Below are positions 17,931 through 25,433 of a DNA stretch of 64,000 bases, one piece after another. The notes beneath the pieces were generated by a model, which worked only from the letters and a program-made list of their open reading frames with translations, was not told the DNA's origin and ran no database searches. The position numbers and the translations under genes were made by a program. Origin of the DNA: JBBQWR01 sp038210495. GTDB taxonomy: Bacteria > Planctomycetota > Planctomycetia > Pirellulales > DATAWG01. Within the stretch, counting starts at the first letter, position 1. Each line of letters opens with the position of its first letter. The stretch spans positions 62,001-126,000 of the forward strand of contig JBBQWR010000001.1 of assembly GCA_038210495.1 (NCBI GenBank). The letters are read 5' to 3'.

Positions 17931-18509
17931 CTAATGCTCTGGGCTACGCGCGCGGTCGACCTGCGGAAGACCGGCAATTTCCACCAGCGCTCGTTTCGGC
18001 TGCTGCCGAAGCGCGGTGTCAAACTCGCGCCCCCGAAGCGTCCCCTCGGCTTGAATCTTGTCTTGTAAATCGATGATCGCTTGAATCAACTGCTCCGGCC
18101 GCGGAGGGCAACCGGGAACGTACATGTCGACGGGAATAAACCTGTCGATCCCTTGTACCACCGAATACGTGTCGAACACGCCGCCGGTCGATGCACAGGC
18201 GCCCATTGAGATGCACCATTTGGGTTCGTGCATCTGCTGCCAAATCCGCTGGAGCACCGGAAGCATCTTCATGACCACTCGGCCGGCGACGATCATCAGA
18301 TCGCACTGCCGCGGACTGAAGCGAAACACTTCGGCGCCGAATCGCGAAATATCGTGCTTGCTGGCGCCCGTGGCCATCAATTCGATGCCGCAGCAAGCGG
18401 TCGCAAACGGCATCGGCCAGAGACTGTTCTTGCGGCACCAGTTGGCCAACGCATCGACGCGGCCGATCAGCACATTTTCGGGAAGCGCGGAGGCGGTGTT
18501 TATCGCCAT
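17931..18509 (-). CDS. nuoB: NADH-quinone oxidoreductase subunit B ([4Fe-4S] cluster N2)
   Basis: The product is 192 aa from the ATG at 18509. An in-frame ATG seven codons earlier exists, but a GGGGAT sequence 5 to 6 nt before 18509 favours the shorter form. NuoB holds terminal cluster N2, which reduces quinone. Its ligands are the tandem Cys39-Cys40 (FATACCGIEL), Cys105 (ISMGACAS) and Cys134 (VPGCPPRPE). The start overlaps the nuoA 3' end by 10 nt. The C-terminus has an extra roughly 30-residue basic tail. Confidence 0.96.
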   Translation of the reverse strand: MAINTASALPENVLIGRVDALANWCRKNSLWPMPFATACCGIELMATGASKHDISRFGAEVFRFSPRQCDLMIVAGRVVMKMLPVLQRIWQQMHEPKWCISMGACASTGGVFDTYSVVQGIDRFIPVDMYVPGCPPRPEQLIQAIIDLQDKIQAEGTLRGREFDTALRQQPKRALVEIAGLPQVDRARSPEH

Positions 18510-19015
18510 CGGAAGATCCCCTTTCGCCATGCATAGGCAAATCCCAGCGCAAGCAAGGCGATGAACGTCATGGCCTCGCCGAATACCAGGCCGCGACTCT
18601 GAACGGTTGGGACTTTGCCATATACGGCTTTATTGATGCCCAGCAAGGGCGCCGCTTCGGTTCGGGGACCAACCAACTCCGCGTCCGATAGGGCGCTTTC
18701 GCCAGATGGACTGACTCGTTTCATCGCCGACACCGAAACGACGCCTGGTCTCGGCGCTAACGGCTGACTTGCGACAGCCCAAGGGTAGAGAAACAGCAAT
18801 TCGACATCGAACACCAAAAACGCGATCGCGACCAAATGGAATCGCACGTCGAACCGCCGCCGGGTGTCGTGGATCGGGTCCATCCCGCTCTCGTACGGCA
18901 TCCGCTTGACCGCCGATGCTCGCCGTGGGCCGAGCAGCTTGGCGGGCAGCAGCAGCGCCACCGCCAATCCGGTGGCGGCAAGGAAGTAGAGCAAGACCGG
19001 AACGATTGTTGTCAT
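18500..19015 (-). CDS. nuoA: NADH-quinone oxidoreductase subunit A, with enlarged loop
   Basis: The product is 171 aa from the ATG at 19015 (MTTIVPVLLY). The frame opens 24 codons earlier, but that part would cover the upstream palindrome. The three helices are at about residues 3-27, 60-82 and 142-163. The conserved motif YESGMDPI is at 41-48 and the membrane Asp/Glu (VFDVELLFLYPW) at 68-79. Between helices 2 and 3 lies a hydrophilic insertion of roughly 50 residues (84-140) not seen in the usual roughly 120-aa NuoA. It is the first gene of the nuo operon. Confidence 0.94.
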   Translation of the reverse strand: MTTIVPVLLYFLAATGLAVALLLPAKLLGPRRASAVKRMPYESGMDPIHDTRRRFDVRFHLVAIAFLVFDVELLFLYPWAVASQPLAPRPGVVSVSAMKRVSPSGESALSDAELVGPRTEAAPLLGINKAVYGKVPTVQSRGLVFGEAMTFIALLALGFAYAWRKGIFRWR

Positions 19016-19068
19016 ACTTGACGCATGCAAACTAAAAACGGAGTTATCCGACTCCGCCGGCCGGCCGA

Positions 19069-19092
19069 ACTTTGTGAATCTTGTCACAAAGT
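19069..19092 (-). promoter_or_regulatory. CRP/FNR-family type operator upstream of nuoA
   Basis: A perfect 9-bp dyad, actttgtga-N6-tcacaaagt, lies 54 nt upstream of the nuoA ATG. It contains TGTGA-N6-TCACA, identical to the core of the CRP consensus in proteobacteria. I infer that a CRP/FNR-superfamily regulator controls the nuo operon. The transcription start is not visible, so activation versus repression cannot be told. A small stem (cggag/ctccg followed by TTTTT on the minus strand) lies between the operator and nuoA. Confidence 0.55.
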
Positions 19093-19275
19093 ACCGCCTT
19101 AAAAAATCCCGACGCCAGTCGTCGAGAACGTAAGTCCTTAGTACAGAAGAATCCTAGTGCTGTCGCGCGCGACCGTCAAGCACAAGCCAGTTCGGCCTTT
19201 GGGAGCCTCCGATTAAACTCGTCGAGAGCGATGAGTTGATCAAGCGGATGCATCGAAATCGCGTTCCGAGCGATT

Positions 19276-19322
19276 CAAAAAAAAGAGCCCTTCGCAGGTG
19301 GGGCAGGAACCTACGAAGGGCC
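19276..19322 (-). terminator. intrinsic terminator downstream of the Ser/Thr kinase
   Basis: On the minus strand a 13-bp stem (19309-19321 with 19287-19299, one wobble pair) and a 9-nt loop are followed by U-rich sequence, the complement of the eight A residues at 19277-19284. It lies 150 nt past the kinase stop and upstream of the nuo promoter region. It should insulate nuo from kinase transcription. I see no gene in the rest of the 19016-19468 spacer. Confidence 0.85.
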
Positions 19323-19468
19323 GGAAGCAAAGGTTTGACCCTTTGATCCAAGAATAGTATTGTGTGCTCCAATGGCCCGGCCAATCACTCTACCTAGGGG
19401 GAGTTGACGCTTAGAACCCCGAACAAATCTTGCGAAGCAGAGGGGGGTCAGCAAAACAACGAATCGGG

Positions 19469-21160
19469 TCAAACCTCGGTTCGCCGTTTGAAATACTGGC
19501 TCAGGGCCCGAATGCGTTCGATCGGATATGCGACCACAATCCCCGTGATGGTTAGTCCGGCCGCGAAGATCAGCCGGTAATGCAGCGGCTGCGACGGGTC
19601 GGCGATCAGCAAATTAAGCAACCCATAGCCGACCAACGAGAGGGCCGTCGTCAGGTACACCAGCCGAACGCGGAACCACAAGCCGGACGCCGCGATGAGC
19701 AGAGGATAGCCGATCACTAGCGGCCCCAGCGGCGGCCCGGACAAATAGAGCAGCACCGTCAATAGTGTGGTGTCGACGATCGCCCATCCAAGACGGGCCA
19801 TCGCGGCCCGACGAGGCTGGTCGAGCAAGATTTGAAAGCCCATCGATGCGGCCAACCAGATGGCCATTACGGACATGATCTCACTAAACAGCGCCCAGCC
19901 TGGACGCTGCACTAAATAATTGACGCCGACGATCGCGGCCATCGCCAAAATCCCCGCGCTATGACTCGAGAGCGCCGGCTGCCGCCGCATCCACCGCTGG
20001 AGTTGCTGCCGCATGCCAACTGCGGGAATCGCCAGCGGCTCCTCGCGCAGAAATCGGTCCAGATCGTCAGCCAGCGCCACGGCCGTCGGATATCGGTCGT
20101 CCGGCGATTTTTCCAGCGCTCGCAGGCAAATCCGTTCCAGCTCGCGCGGCAGACGTTTATCGATGAGGGTCGGCGGCGTGGGCTCGCCTTCGAGTACCTG
20201 CAAAATCGTGCTGAGCTGACTGTCCTCGCGGAACGGCGGCTGGCCGGTCAGCAGTTCGTAGAGCACGGCGCCCAGTCCGTACACGTCGGTCCGAGGCGAT
20301 ACGAGCGAAGATTGTCCGCGGGCCTGCTCGGGCGCCATATAGCTAGGCGTGCCCAGGATCAAGCCCGTCTGCGTGGCCCCCGCGTCGTCCTGGAAAAATT
20401 TCGCCAAGCCGAAATCAGTCACCAGCGGTTGATCGCGCTCATCGATCAAGATGTTCGACGGCTTGAGATCGCGATGCACGATTCCCTGGCCATGCAGAAA
20501 CTCAACGGCCCGGGCGACAGCGCCGATATATCGCGTTGCTCGCTCGGCGGGCAACGGCCCGCGCTGGAGAATCTTTGCCAAGCTTTCGCCGACGACGAAG
20601 TCCATCGTGAAAAAGTGCTGGCCATTGACTTGGCCGACCTCGTGAATGGCAACGATATGTGGATGGCGAATTCCCGCCGCGGCCCGCGCTTCTTGTTGAA
20701 ATCGGCGCACGTCTTCTCCGGAAGCCAGACGGCTGGCGAGGATCATCTTGAGGGCGACAGTGCGGTTGAGATCGGTCTGCCGGGCTCGATATACGACCCC
20801 CATGCCTCCCCGCCCAGCTTCCTCGAGCAACTCGTACTTGCCGAATTGATTTGACGACCCGCCAGTCGGCGACCCGACTTCGACTGCCTGAGCCTGCGAC
20901 GATCCCTGCGGTTCGGCGAGCATCGACGAACTGGACGACGGCGTCGGAAATGAAACCGTGGGAAGTAGACGCGACATGGCCGGACGCCGATCGACCGCCA
21001 ATTCGTCGAGCCAGTCGAGGCTATCAGCCCAAGAAGAAACCTCGGGATGCGTAAGCCGCAGGGCCCGGCGGGCGGTTTCGTCCCCCGATTGCACGGCGAC
21101 CACATATTGGTCGAGCAGTTCGCACAGTTGCTGGACGCTGTTGGACGACTGCTCGGTCAT
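19469..21160 (-). CDS. transmembrane Ser/Thr protein kinase (PknB/Hanks type)
   Basis: The product is 563 aa. Residues 1-105 are an acidic then low-complexity leader. The kinase domain spans about 109-375: G-loop GRGGMG (116-121), VALK Lys138, Glu157, catalytic HRDLKPSN (229-236), DFG (249-251) and APE (276-278), so it should be active. The C-terminal roughly 170 residues contain four to five hydrophobic segments (LSSHSAGILAMAAIVGVNYLV onwards) and no recognisable extracellular sensor. The gene is 113 nt downstream of an ECF sigma factor gene, a recurrent planctomycete pairing that implies the kinase controls the sigma factor. No Shine-Dalgarno precedes the ATG at 21160. Confidence 0.93.
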   Translation of the reverse strand: MTEQSSNSVQQLCELLDQYVVAVQSGDETARRALRLTHPEVSSWADSLDWLDELAVDRRPAMSRLLPTVSFPTPSSSSSMLAEPQGSSQAQAVEVGSPTGGSSNQFGKYELLEEAGRGGMGVVYRARQTDLNRTVALKMILASRLASGEDVRRFQQEARAAAGIRHPHIVAIHEVGQVNGQHFFTMDFVVGESLAKILQRGPLPAERATRYIGAVARAVEFLHGQGIVHRDLKPSNILIDERDQPLVTDFGLAKFFQDDAGATQTGLILGTPSYMAPEQARGQSSLVSPRTDVYGLGAVLYELLTGQPPFREDSQLSTILQVLEGEPTPPTLIDKRLPRELERICLRALEKSPDDRYPTAVALADDLDRFLREEPLAIPAVGMRQQLQRWMRRQPALSSHSAGILAMAAIVGVNYLVQRPGWALFSEIMSVMAIWLAASMGFQILLDQPRRAAMARLGWAIVDTTLLTVLLYLSGPPLGPLVIGYPLLIAASGLWFRVRLVYLTTALSLVGYGLLNLLIADPSQPLHYRLIFAAGLTITGIVVAYPIERIRALSQYFKRRTEV

Positions 21161-21273
21161 GGAGGAGGTAGATGGGATGTGGGCGATGGGGGTTTGGGGG
21201 CAGGGATAGGGATCAGAGTGATGCTTGACTTTTCCTTAACGCTGCACGCTTCACGTTCCATGCTTCACGCTTT

Positions 21274-21966
21274 TCACGTCGCCAAGCCGCGATTGCCGAT
21301 CGCGGACTGAAACGTAGCCGATTCTCGTAGTGCGCCGATCGCCCGCATCCAGAGCATCTGTGCTGCCGGGCGCGATCGACCTAACCGCTGCGCGACTTGA
21401 TCGAACGGCAGACACTCGACGTTGCGCAGCACGATCACCTCTTGATAGTCGTCGGGCAGTTGGGCGATCGCGTCCGCCATTTGAAGTTGCAACTCGTGGC
21501 GCGAAAGGAGTTGACTGGGAGTTTCGCTAGCGGCGACGGGTTCGGTGAGTTCAAGCGAGGCGTCGAATGCGTCCGTTTGATCGAGGCGAACTTCTTTCTG
21601 AATTCGTCGCTTCGAGGCGCCATGCCGGCGGATAAAGTCGGCCGCATTGTTCGACAGAATGTTCCGCAGCCAAGCGAGCCATTCCGCTTCCGTGCCGCCG
21701 CGGAAGTCGGATAACCCACGATGGGCGTCCAGCAGCGTCTGCTGCACCAGATCGGACGCGTCGACCCGGGCTTGCAGCCAACTGCCGACTTGAGCCCGGG
21801 CGATGATCGCCAAATAGCTGCGACAGGCGGTGAAAAGCTGATCGCGGGCCTGATCGTCGCCGCGCCGCGCCGCGGCAAGCAACTGGCTCATCGACGCGGA
21901 CGAACGGGGAGCGGAAAGGCCGTTTGGGGCCAAGCTGCTCGCGGACGTCGCGCTGACTGCTGCCAT
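21274..21966 (-). CDS. ECF-type RNA polymerase sigma factor
   Basis: The product is 230 aa. Region 2 runs from about residue 27 to 115 (RRGDDQARDQLFTACRSYL, DLVQQTLLDAHRGLSDFRGGTEAEWLAWLRNILSNNAADFIRRH). Region 4 is at 160-215 (AIAQLPDDYQEVIVLRNVECLPFDQVAQRLGRSRPAAQMLWMRAI). An N-terminal Ala/Ser-rich leader of about 25 residues precedes region 2. No anti-sigma gene is adjacent. Instead a Ser/Thr kinase follows, so control by phosphorylation is likely, as proposed for kinase-linked ECF groups. The ATG is at 21966, divergent from the gene at 22166, so the 199-nt spacer should hold both promoters. Confidence 0.92.
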   Translation of the reverse strand: MAAVSATSASSLAPNGLSAPRSSASMSQLLAAARRGDDQARDQLFTACRSYLAIIARAQVGSWLQARVDASDLVQQTLLDAHRGLSDFRGGTEAEWLAWLRNILSNNAADFIRRHGASKRRIQKEVRLDQTDAFDASLELTEPVAASETPSQLLSRHELQLQMADAIAQLPDDYQEVIVLRNVECLPFDQVAQRLGRSRPAAQMLWMRAIGALRESATFQSAIGNRGLAT

Positions 21967-22165
21967 TGTTATGTCGAAAAAAAGTTTGTCGCGCGTTATA
22001 TCGCGTCCAGGGCGCCGCCTGAATAGGTAGCGACACGAAGTGCTATCAGTCTAACTCGCGGCAAGCGGCAGGCGAAAGCCCCGTCCCCTAGTTTCCGACC
22101 GGAAAGACCATCTCGCAGGTCAGGCGAATAAACCGTCCCATCCTCAGTATCGAAAGATCCCTACC

Positions 22166-24166
22166 ATGTCGCTGTTCACCGAATGCGTTTGTGGCCGACG
22201 ATTTTTGGCGCCGCTGGAATACGCCGGCGTGCGGATGCCGTGTCCGCATTGCGGACGGACCGTGGAAGTGGCGGCCGCCAAGACGGCCGTCGAACAAGAT
22301 GTCGCAGCGCAGGCGGAGTCGTTGGAACTCGACCCGGAGATTCGATTAGAGCCGGAGGTGGTTTTGGAGCGTCCAACGGTGGCGGCTGAAGCTCTCAGGA
22401 ATGCCGGGTCGGGGACAGCGGGCTTACGCCCACTGCTCGCCAAGGGGTCGCCTTGGACGAGGATGGCCGAGGCTCTGCTCGACCCCCGGGCGATTCACGC
22501 GATCCTGGCGGTAGGGGGCGGCCTCAGTGTTTTGGGCTCGATCATTTGGCTCGCAAGCTTGGGTGTGTTCGATAACAAATTTGTGCTAGCCGTGGCGCTG
22601 GGAACTGGAACTCTCTCGCTGCTTGTGGCCGGCTGTTACGTTTCGCTACGAACGAAATACACTTTGGCCGGTCGCGCGCTGACTTTTCTCGCGACCGTCA
22701 TCACGCCCCTGAATCTCTGGTTTTATCATGCCCAAGGGTTGGTCACGGTCGACCACGGCCTGTGGGTCTGCGGAGTCGTATGCTGCCTGTTGTTCGCGGC
22801 CACCGTGTATGCCCTGCGCGAACCGCTGTTTCTGTATGCGGTCGAAATCGGCGTCACGCTGACCATCGTCTTGTTTCTTGGGCAACTTCACTTGGCCGGC
22901 GACGTGTCGTGCCTGATCTTTTCGCTGATCTCCCTGGGCGTCGCGTCGATTCTCGCGGAGCGGGCGTTCCCGCCAAGCGAACCGATCTTCTCGCAGCAGC
23001 GATTCGGCAAGCCGCTGTTTCACTCGGGTCACGCGCAGTTGGCGATTGCCCTGGCCGCGATGCTTGTCGTGCAAATGCTGTCCTGGAACCAATGGCCAGC
23101 AGCGAACCTGGAGGGGGTGCGATGGATCGCCGCTCATGTAACGCATGGCGCCGCCCTTAGACTGGGAATGCTTTCGACTTCGTTGGGCCTGGGAGGAGGT
23201 CTCTGGCTAATCGGCGCGGCGCTATACTACTATTCGGCTCGGCGATCGCCGCGAATGGCGCCGCTGGCTTATGTGGCGGCCGGATGCGTCTGCGGGGCCT
23301 TGTGGCAATTTCTACTCTTGGCTGGGACGCTGGATATCTATCAGGCGCCTGTGTTCGCCGGCGTCGGTGTCGCCGGTTTGCTCATCGGACGGCTGCTGAG
23401 AGCGGGTGGCGAGAGAATGATGGAAGGCGGTCGCGCCGTGTTGTTGGTCGCCCTGTTGAGCGCCGCGATGCAAGGCTTGACTCGCTTTTTATCGCTCGGC
23501 GCGACGCCTACCGACTGGCTCGATATGTGGTCGCTGGCGCCGTCGATCGTCGCCGGTTGCGTGGGAGCGTGCATCGCCGGCAGCGCCGGCTGGCGACGGA
23601 CATACGTTGTCCTTTCCACCGTCGTGGGAACTGTGTTCTTGGTCACGCTCGGCAACTTGTCGCAGATCAGTCCGATGCAAAAGCTGGAAGTCGCCACGAC
23701 GGGAGTCGGTCTGGCTACGCTCATCGCCGGCTACTTCGGACGATTCGGCGAAGAAGACTCGAAGCCCGACGATTTGGTGACTTTAGGGTTATGGCTGGGC
23801 AGTGTTTTGGCGACGGCGCCGCTCGCGATCGCCGTCCTGCATTTTCGTGTGTATGGTGGGGGGCTATCGCTGGTCGACGAACTGGCCCTGGTCACGGTGG
23901 CTTCGCTGATGCTGTTGTCGGGCCTTGCGTGGCAAGTGAAGTCGACCACTTTTCACGGCGGAGCGGCTTTAGTGTTCTACTTGGGATTGGTCGCCGTCTC
24001 GCTCGGATGGCGGCAGCAATGGGCGATCGGCGTCTATTTGGCGATTGGCGGAGCCGCCGTGTTCGCGATCGGCCTAGGGCTCAGCGTTTATCGCGAACAA
24101 CTCCTGCGAATTCCCGGTCGCATGGCCAGTCGCGAGGGAGTATTTCAAGTTCTCAAATGGCGCTAA
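22166..24166 (+). CDS. zinc-ribbon polytopic membrane protein, function unknown
   Basis: The product is 666 aa and I do not recognise the family beyond architecture. Residues 7-29 form a zinc-ribbon-like C-x-C...C-x2-C (ECVCGRRF to PCPHCGRTVEV). An acidic linker follows to about residue 110. After that nearly the whole protein is hydrophobic, with roughly 15 or more predicted membrane helices (IHAILAVGGGLSVLGSIIWLA onwards). No catalytic motif is evident. The divergent position next to an ECF sigma/kinase pair may be coincidental. The ATG at 22166 has only a weak ribosome binding site. Confidence 0.75.
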   Translation: MSLFTECVCGRRFLAPLEYAGVRMPCPHCGRTVEVAAAKTAVEQDVAAQAESLELDPEIRLEPEVVLERPTVAAEALRNAGSGTAGLRPLLAKGSPWTRMAEALLDPRAIHAILAVGGGLSVLGSIIWLASLGVFDNKFVLAVALGTGTLSLLVAGCYVSLRTKYTLAGRALTFLATVITPLNLWFYHAQGLVTVDHGLWVCGVVCCLLFAATVYALREPLFLYAVEIGVTLTIVLFLGQLHLAGDVSCLIFSLISLGVASILAERAFPPSEPIFSQQRFGKPLFHSGHAQLAIALAAMLVVQMLSWNQWPAANLEGVRWIAAHVTHGAALRLGMLSTSLGLGGGLWLIGAALYYYSARRSPRMAPLAYVAAGCVCGALWQFLLLAGTLDIYQAPVFAGVGVAGLLIGRLLRAGGERMMEGGRAVLLVALLSAAMQGLTRFLSLGATPTDWLDMWSLAPSIVAGCVGACIAGSAGWRRTYVVLSTVVGTVFLVTLGNLSQISPMQKLEVATTGVGLATLIAGYFGRFGEEDSKPDDLVTLGLWLGSVLATAPLAIAVLHFRVYGGGLSLVDELALVTVASLMLLSGLAWQVKSTTFHGGAALVFYLGLVAVSLGWRQQWAIGVYLAIGGAAVFAIGLGLSVYREQLLRIPGRMASREGVFQVLKWR

Positions 24167-24429
24167 GCGCCAATCCGAGAAACAGTGGGGACTGTCCCCA
24201 TAGTGCGCCGTCCGCTGTGCAAAACAGGAGACCGTTCCCTTCTTTCAGGCCGATCGGGCCGGCAAGGCTAGACATATGTTAGGGAAAACTTCTAGAATGT
24301 TTAAAATAATTCAGTGGACCGCTCACCTGCGGCTGAACCTTTGGCGTGGCAAGCGGCACGGGCGAAAGTTTCAAGGCGGGTTGACGTTTATTTTCGTGCT
24401 GCCGCCAGTCCAATCAATCAATTTTCAAT
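24167..24429. other. spacer with ggggac/gtcccc repeat
   Basis: The region has no gene. A short palindromic repeat, gtggggactgtccccat at 24185-24201, is related to ggggacagtcccc near 60427. The rest, including the presumed promoter of the response regulator gene, shows no clear boxes. Confidence 0.5.
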
Positions 24430-25059
24430 ATGCCAGATACTTCATCTCGTTCCGTGTTTATCGTGGACGACGACCCGGCGGCTCGAACTTCGATCGCGGC
24501 GCTCGTCGGCGCCCATGCCGTGCCTTCGGAAACCTTCGATTCGGCCGAGCAGTTTCTCGCCAACTACGATCCGCGCCGCCGCGGTTGCCTGGTCGTCGAC
24601 GCGCGGATGACTGGCATGAGTGGCATCGATCTAATGGTTCGGCTACGCGAGCGGCATTCGAATCTGCCGGTGATCGCGATCGCGGGCTTCGCCGATGTTC
24701 CCACGGCAGTTCGCGCGATGCATGCCGGAGCGTACACATTCTTGGAAAAATCGTGCGGCGAACAGAAATTGTGGGATGCGATCGAAGCGGCGCTGCACGC
24801 GGAGCAGAGGGCTGATCGCGATCGAGCCGAGCAAAGCGACATGGCCGCCCGACGGGCGACGCTCAATCCGGCCGAGAGGGAAGTTCTCGAGCGACTACTC
24901 GCCGGCAAGGCCAATAAATCGATCGCCTCGGAACTCAATTTGGGGCTTCGCACCGTCGAACTCCGGCGGGCGACGATCATGAAGAAAATGAAAGCCAATT
25001 CGCTGGCCGAACTAATCCGCTTCATTCTCATCGCGGACGGCCATCGAAAGGCGAGCTAA
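24430..25059 (+). CDS. FixJ/NarL-like response regulator
   Basis: The product is 209 aa. The receiver domain covers residues 8-122, with the acidic pocket Asp13-Asp15, phospho-acceptor Asp57 (LVVDARMTG) and Lys107 (FLEKSC). The normally conserved Thr/Ser of the MTG motif is Ala85 here (AIAGFAD), which would weaken the phosphorylation switch. A LuxR-type helix-turn-helix lies at about 145-200 (LNPAEREVLERLLAGKANKSIASELNLGLRTVELRRATIMKKM). No histidine kinase gene is adjacent, so this is an orphan regulator. Its layout is closest to FixJ/TodT-type regulators. Confidence 0.9.
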   Translation: MPDTSSRSVFIVDDDPAARTSIAALVGAHAVPSETFDSAEQFLANYDPRRRGCLVVDARMTGMSGIDLMVRLRERHSNLPVIAIAGFADVPTAVRAMHAGAYTFLEKSCGEQKLWDAIEAALHAEQRADRDRAEQSDMAARRATLNPAEREVLERLLAGKANKSIASELNLGLRTVELRRATIMKKMKANSLAELIRFILIADGHRKAS

Positions 25060-25077
25060 CTTTCGCGGGCGAAGCGC

Positions 25078-25139
25078 AAAAAAGCCGGCTCTCCTCGCTC
25101 GGGGATTGGGGCAATAATCCCGGTGAGCAGAGGAGAGCC
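25078..25139 (-). terminator. hairpin with U-tract on the minus strand
   Basis: A long hairpin (ggctctcctc at 25087-25096 pairs with gaggagagcc at 25130-25139, extended by ctcg/tgag and gggatt/aatccc inner helices) is followed on the minus strand by GGC and six U residues (A-run at 25078-25083). It therefore ends a minus-strand transcript, but no minus-strand gene lies above it. On the plus strand it directly follows the response regulator gene and may also slow transcription there. Confidence 0.7.
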
Positions 25140-25433
25140 GTGCGTAGATTAGCGTGCGAGCATCGAGCGGGTTCTTTCCCGCCGCGCATTTAACGGTAGA
25201 TCGGCTAACCGGCAACTCTCGTTGAGCATTAACCGGCGGCGAACCGACGTTGGAGTTGGGCCCGCCGTTCGGCGTAATTCCTCGCCGTTCGCCGCACTTC
25301 GCCGAGTCGGTCTTCTCGCTTCGGGTCCCCAACTCTCCCGGCGGCGCCTATCCCGTTGCTAATAGCGGCCGTTAGAATCGCAACTCGAATATTATCATTG
25401 CCGCGCCACGAGCAATAGGGGTGGACGATCAGA
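25140..25433 (-). ncRNA. candidate structured small RNA ending at the 25078 terminator
   Basis: This stretch upstream of dprA has no credible protein. Read on the minus strand it contains gagttggg...cccaactc arms (about 25330 and 25250) closing a roughly 90-nt domain with further internal complementary GCGGCGAACGGCG segments, then the strong terminator hairpin. The combination suggests an independent minus-strand RNA. No known RNA family was recognised (not tmRNA, SRP, RNase P or 6S by eye). The call rests on structure alone. Confidence 0.3.
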
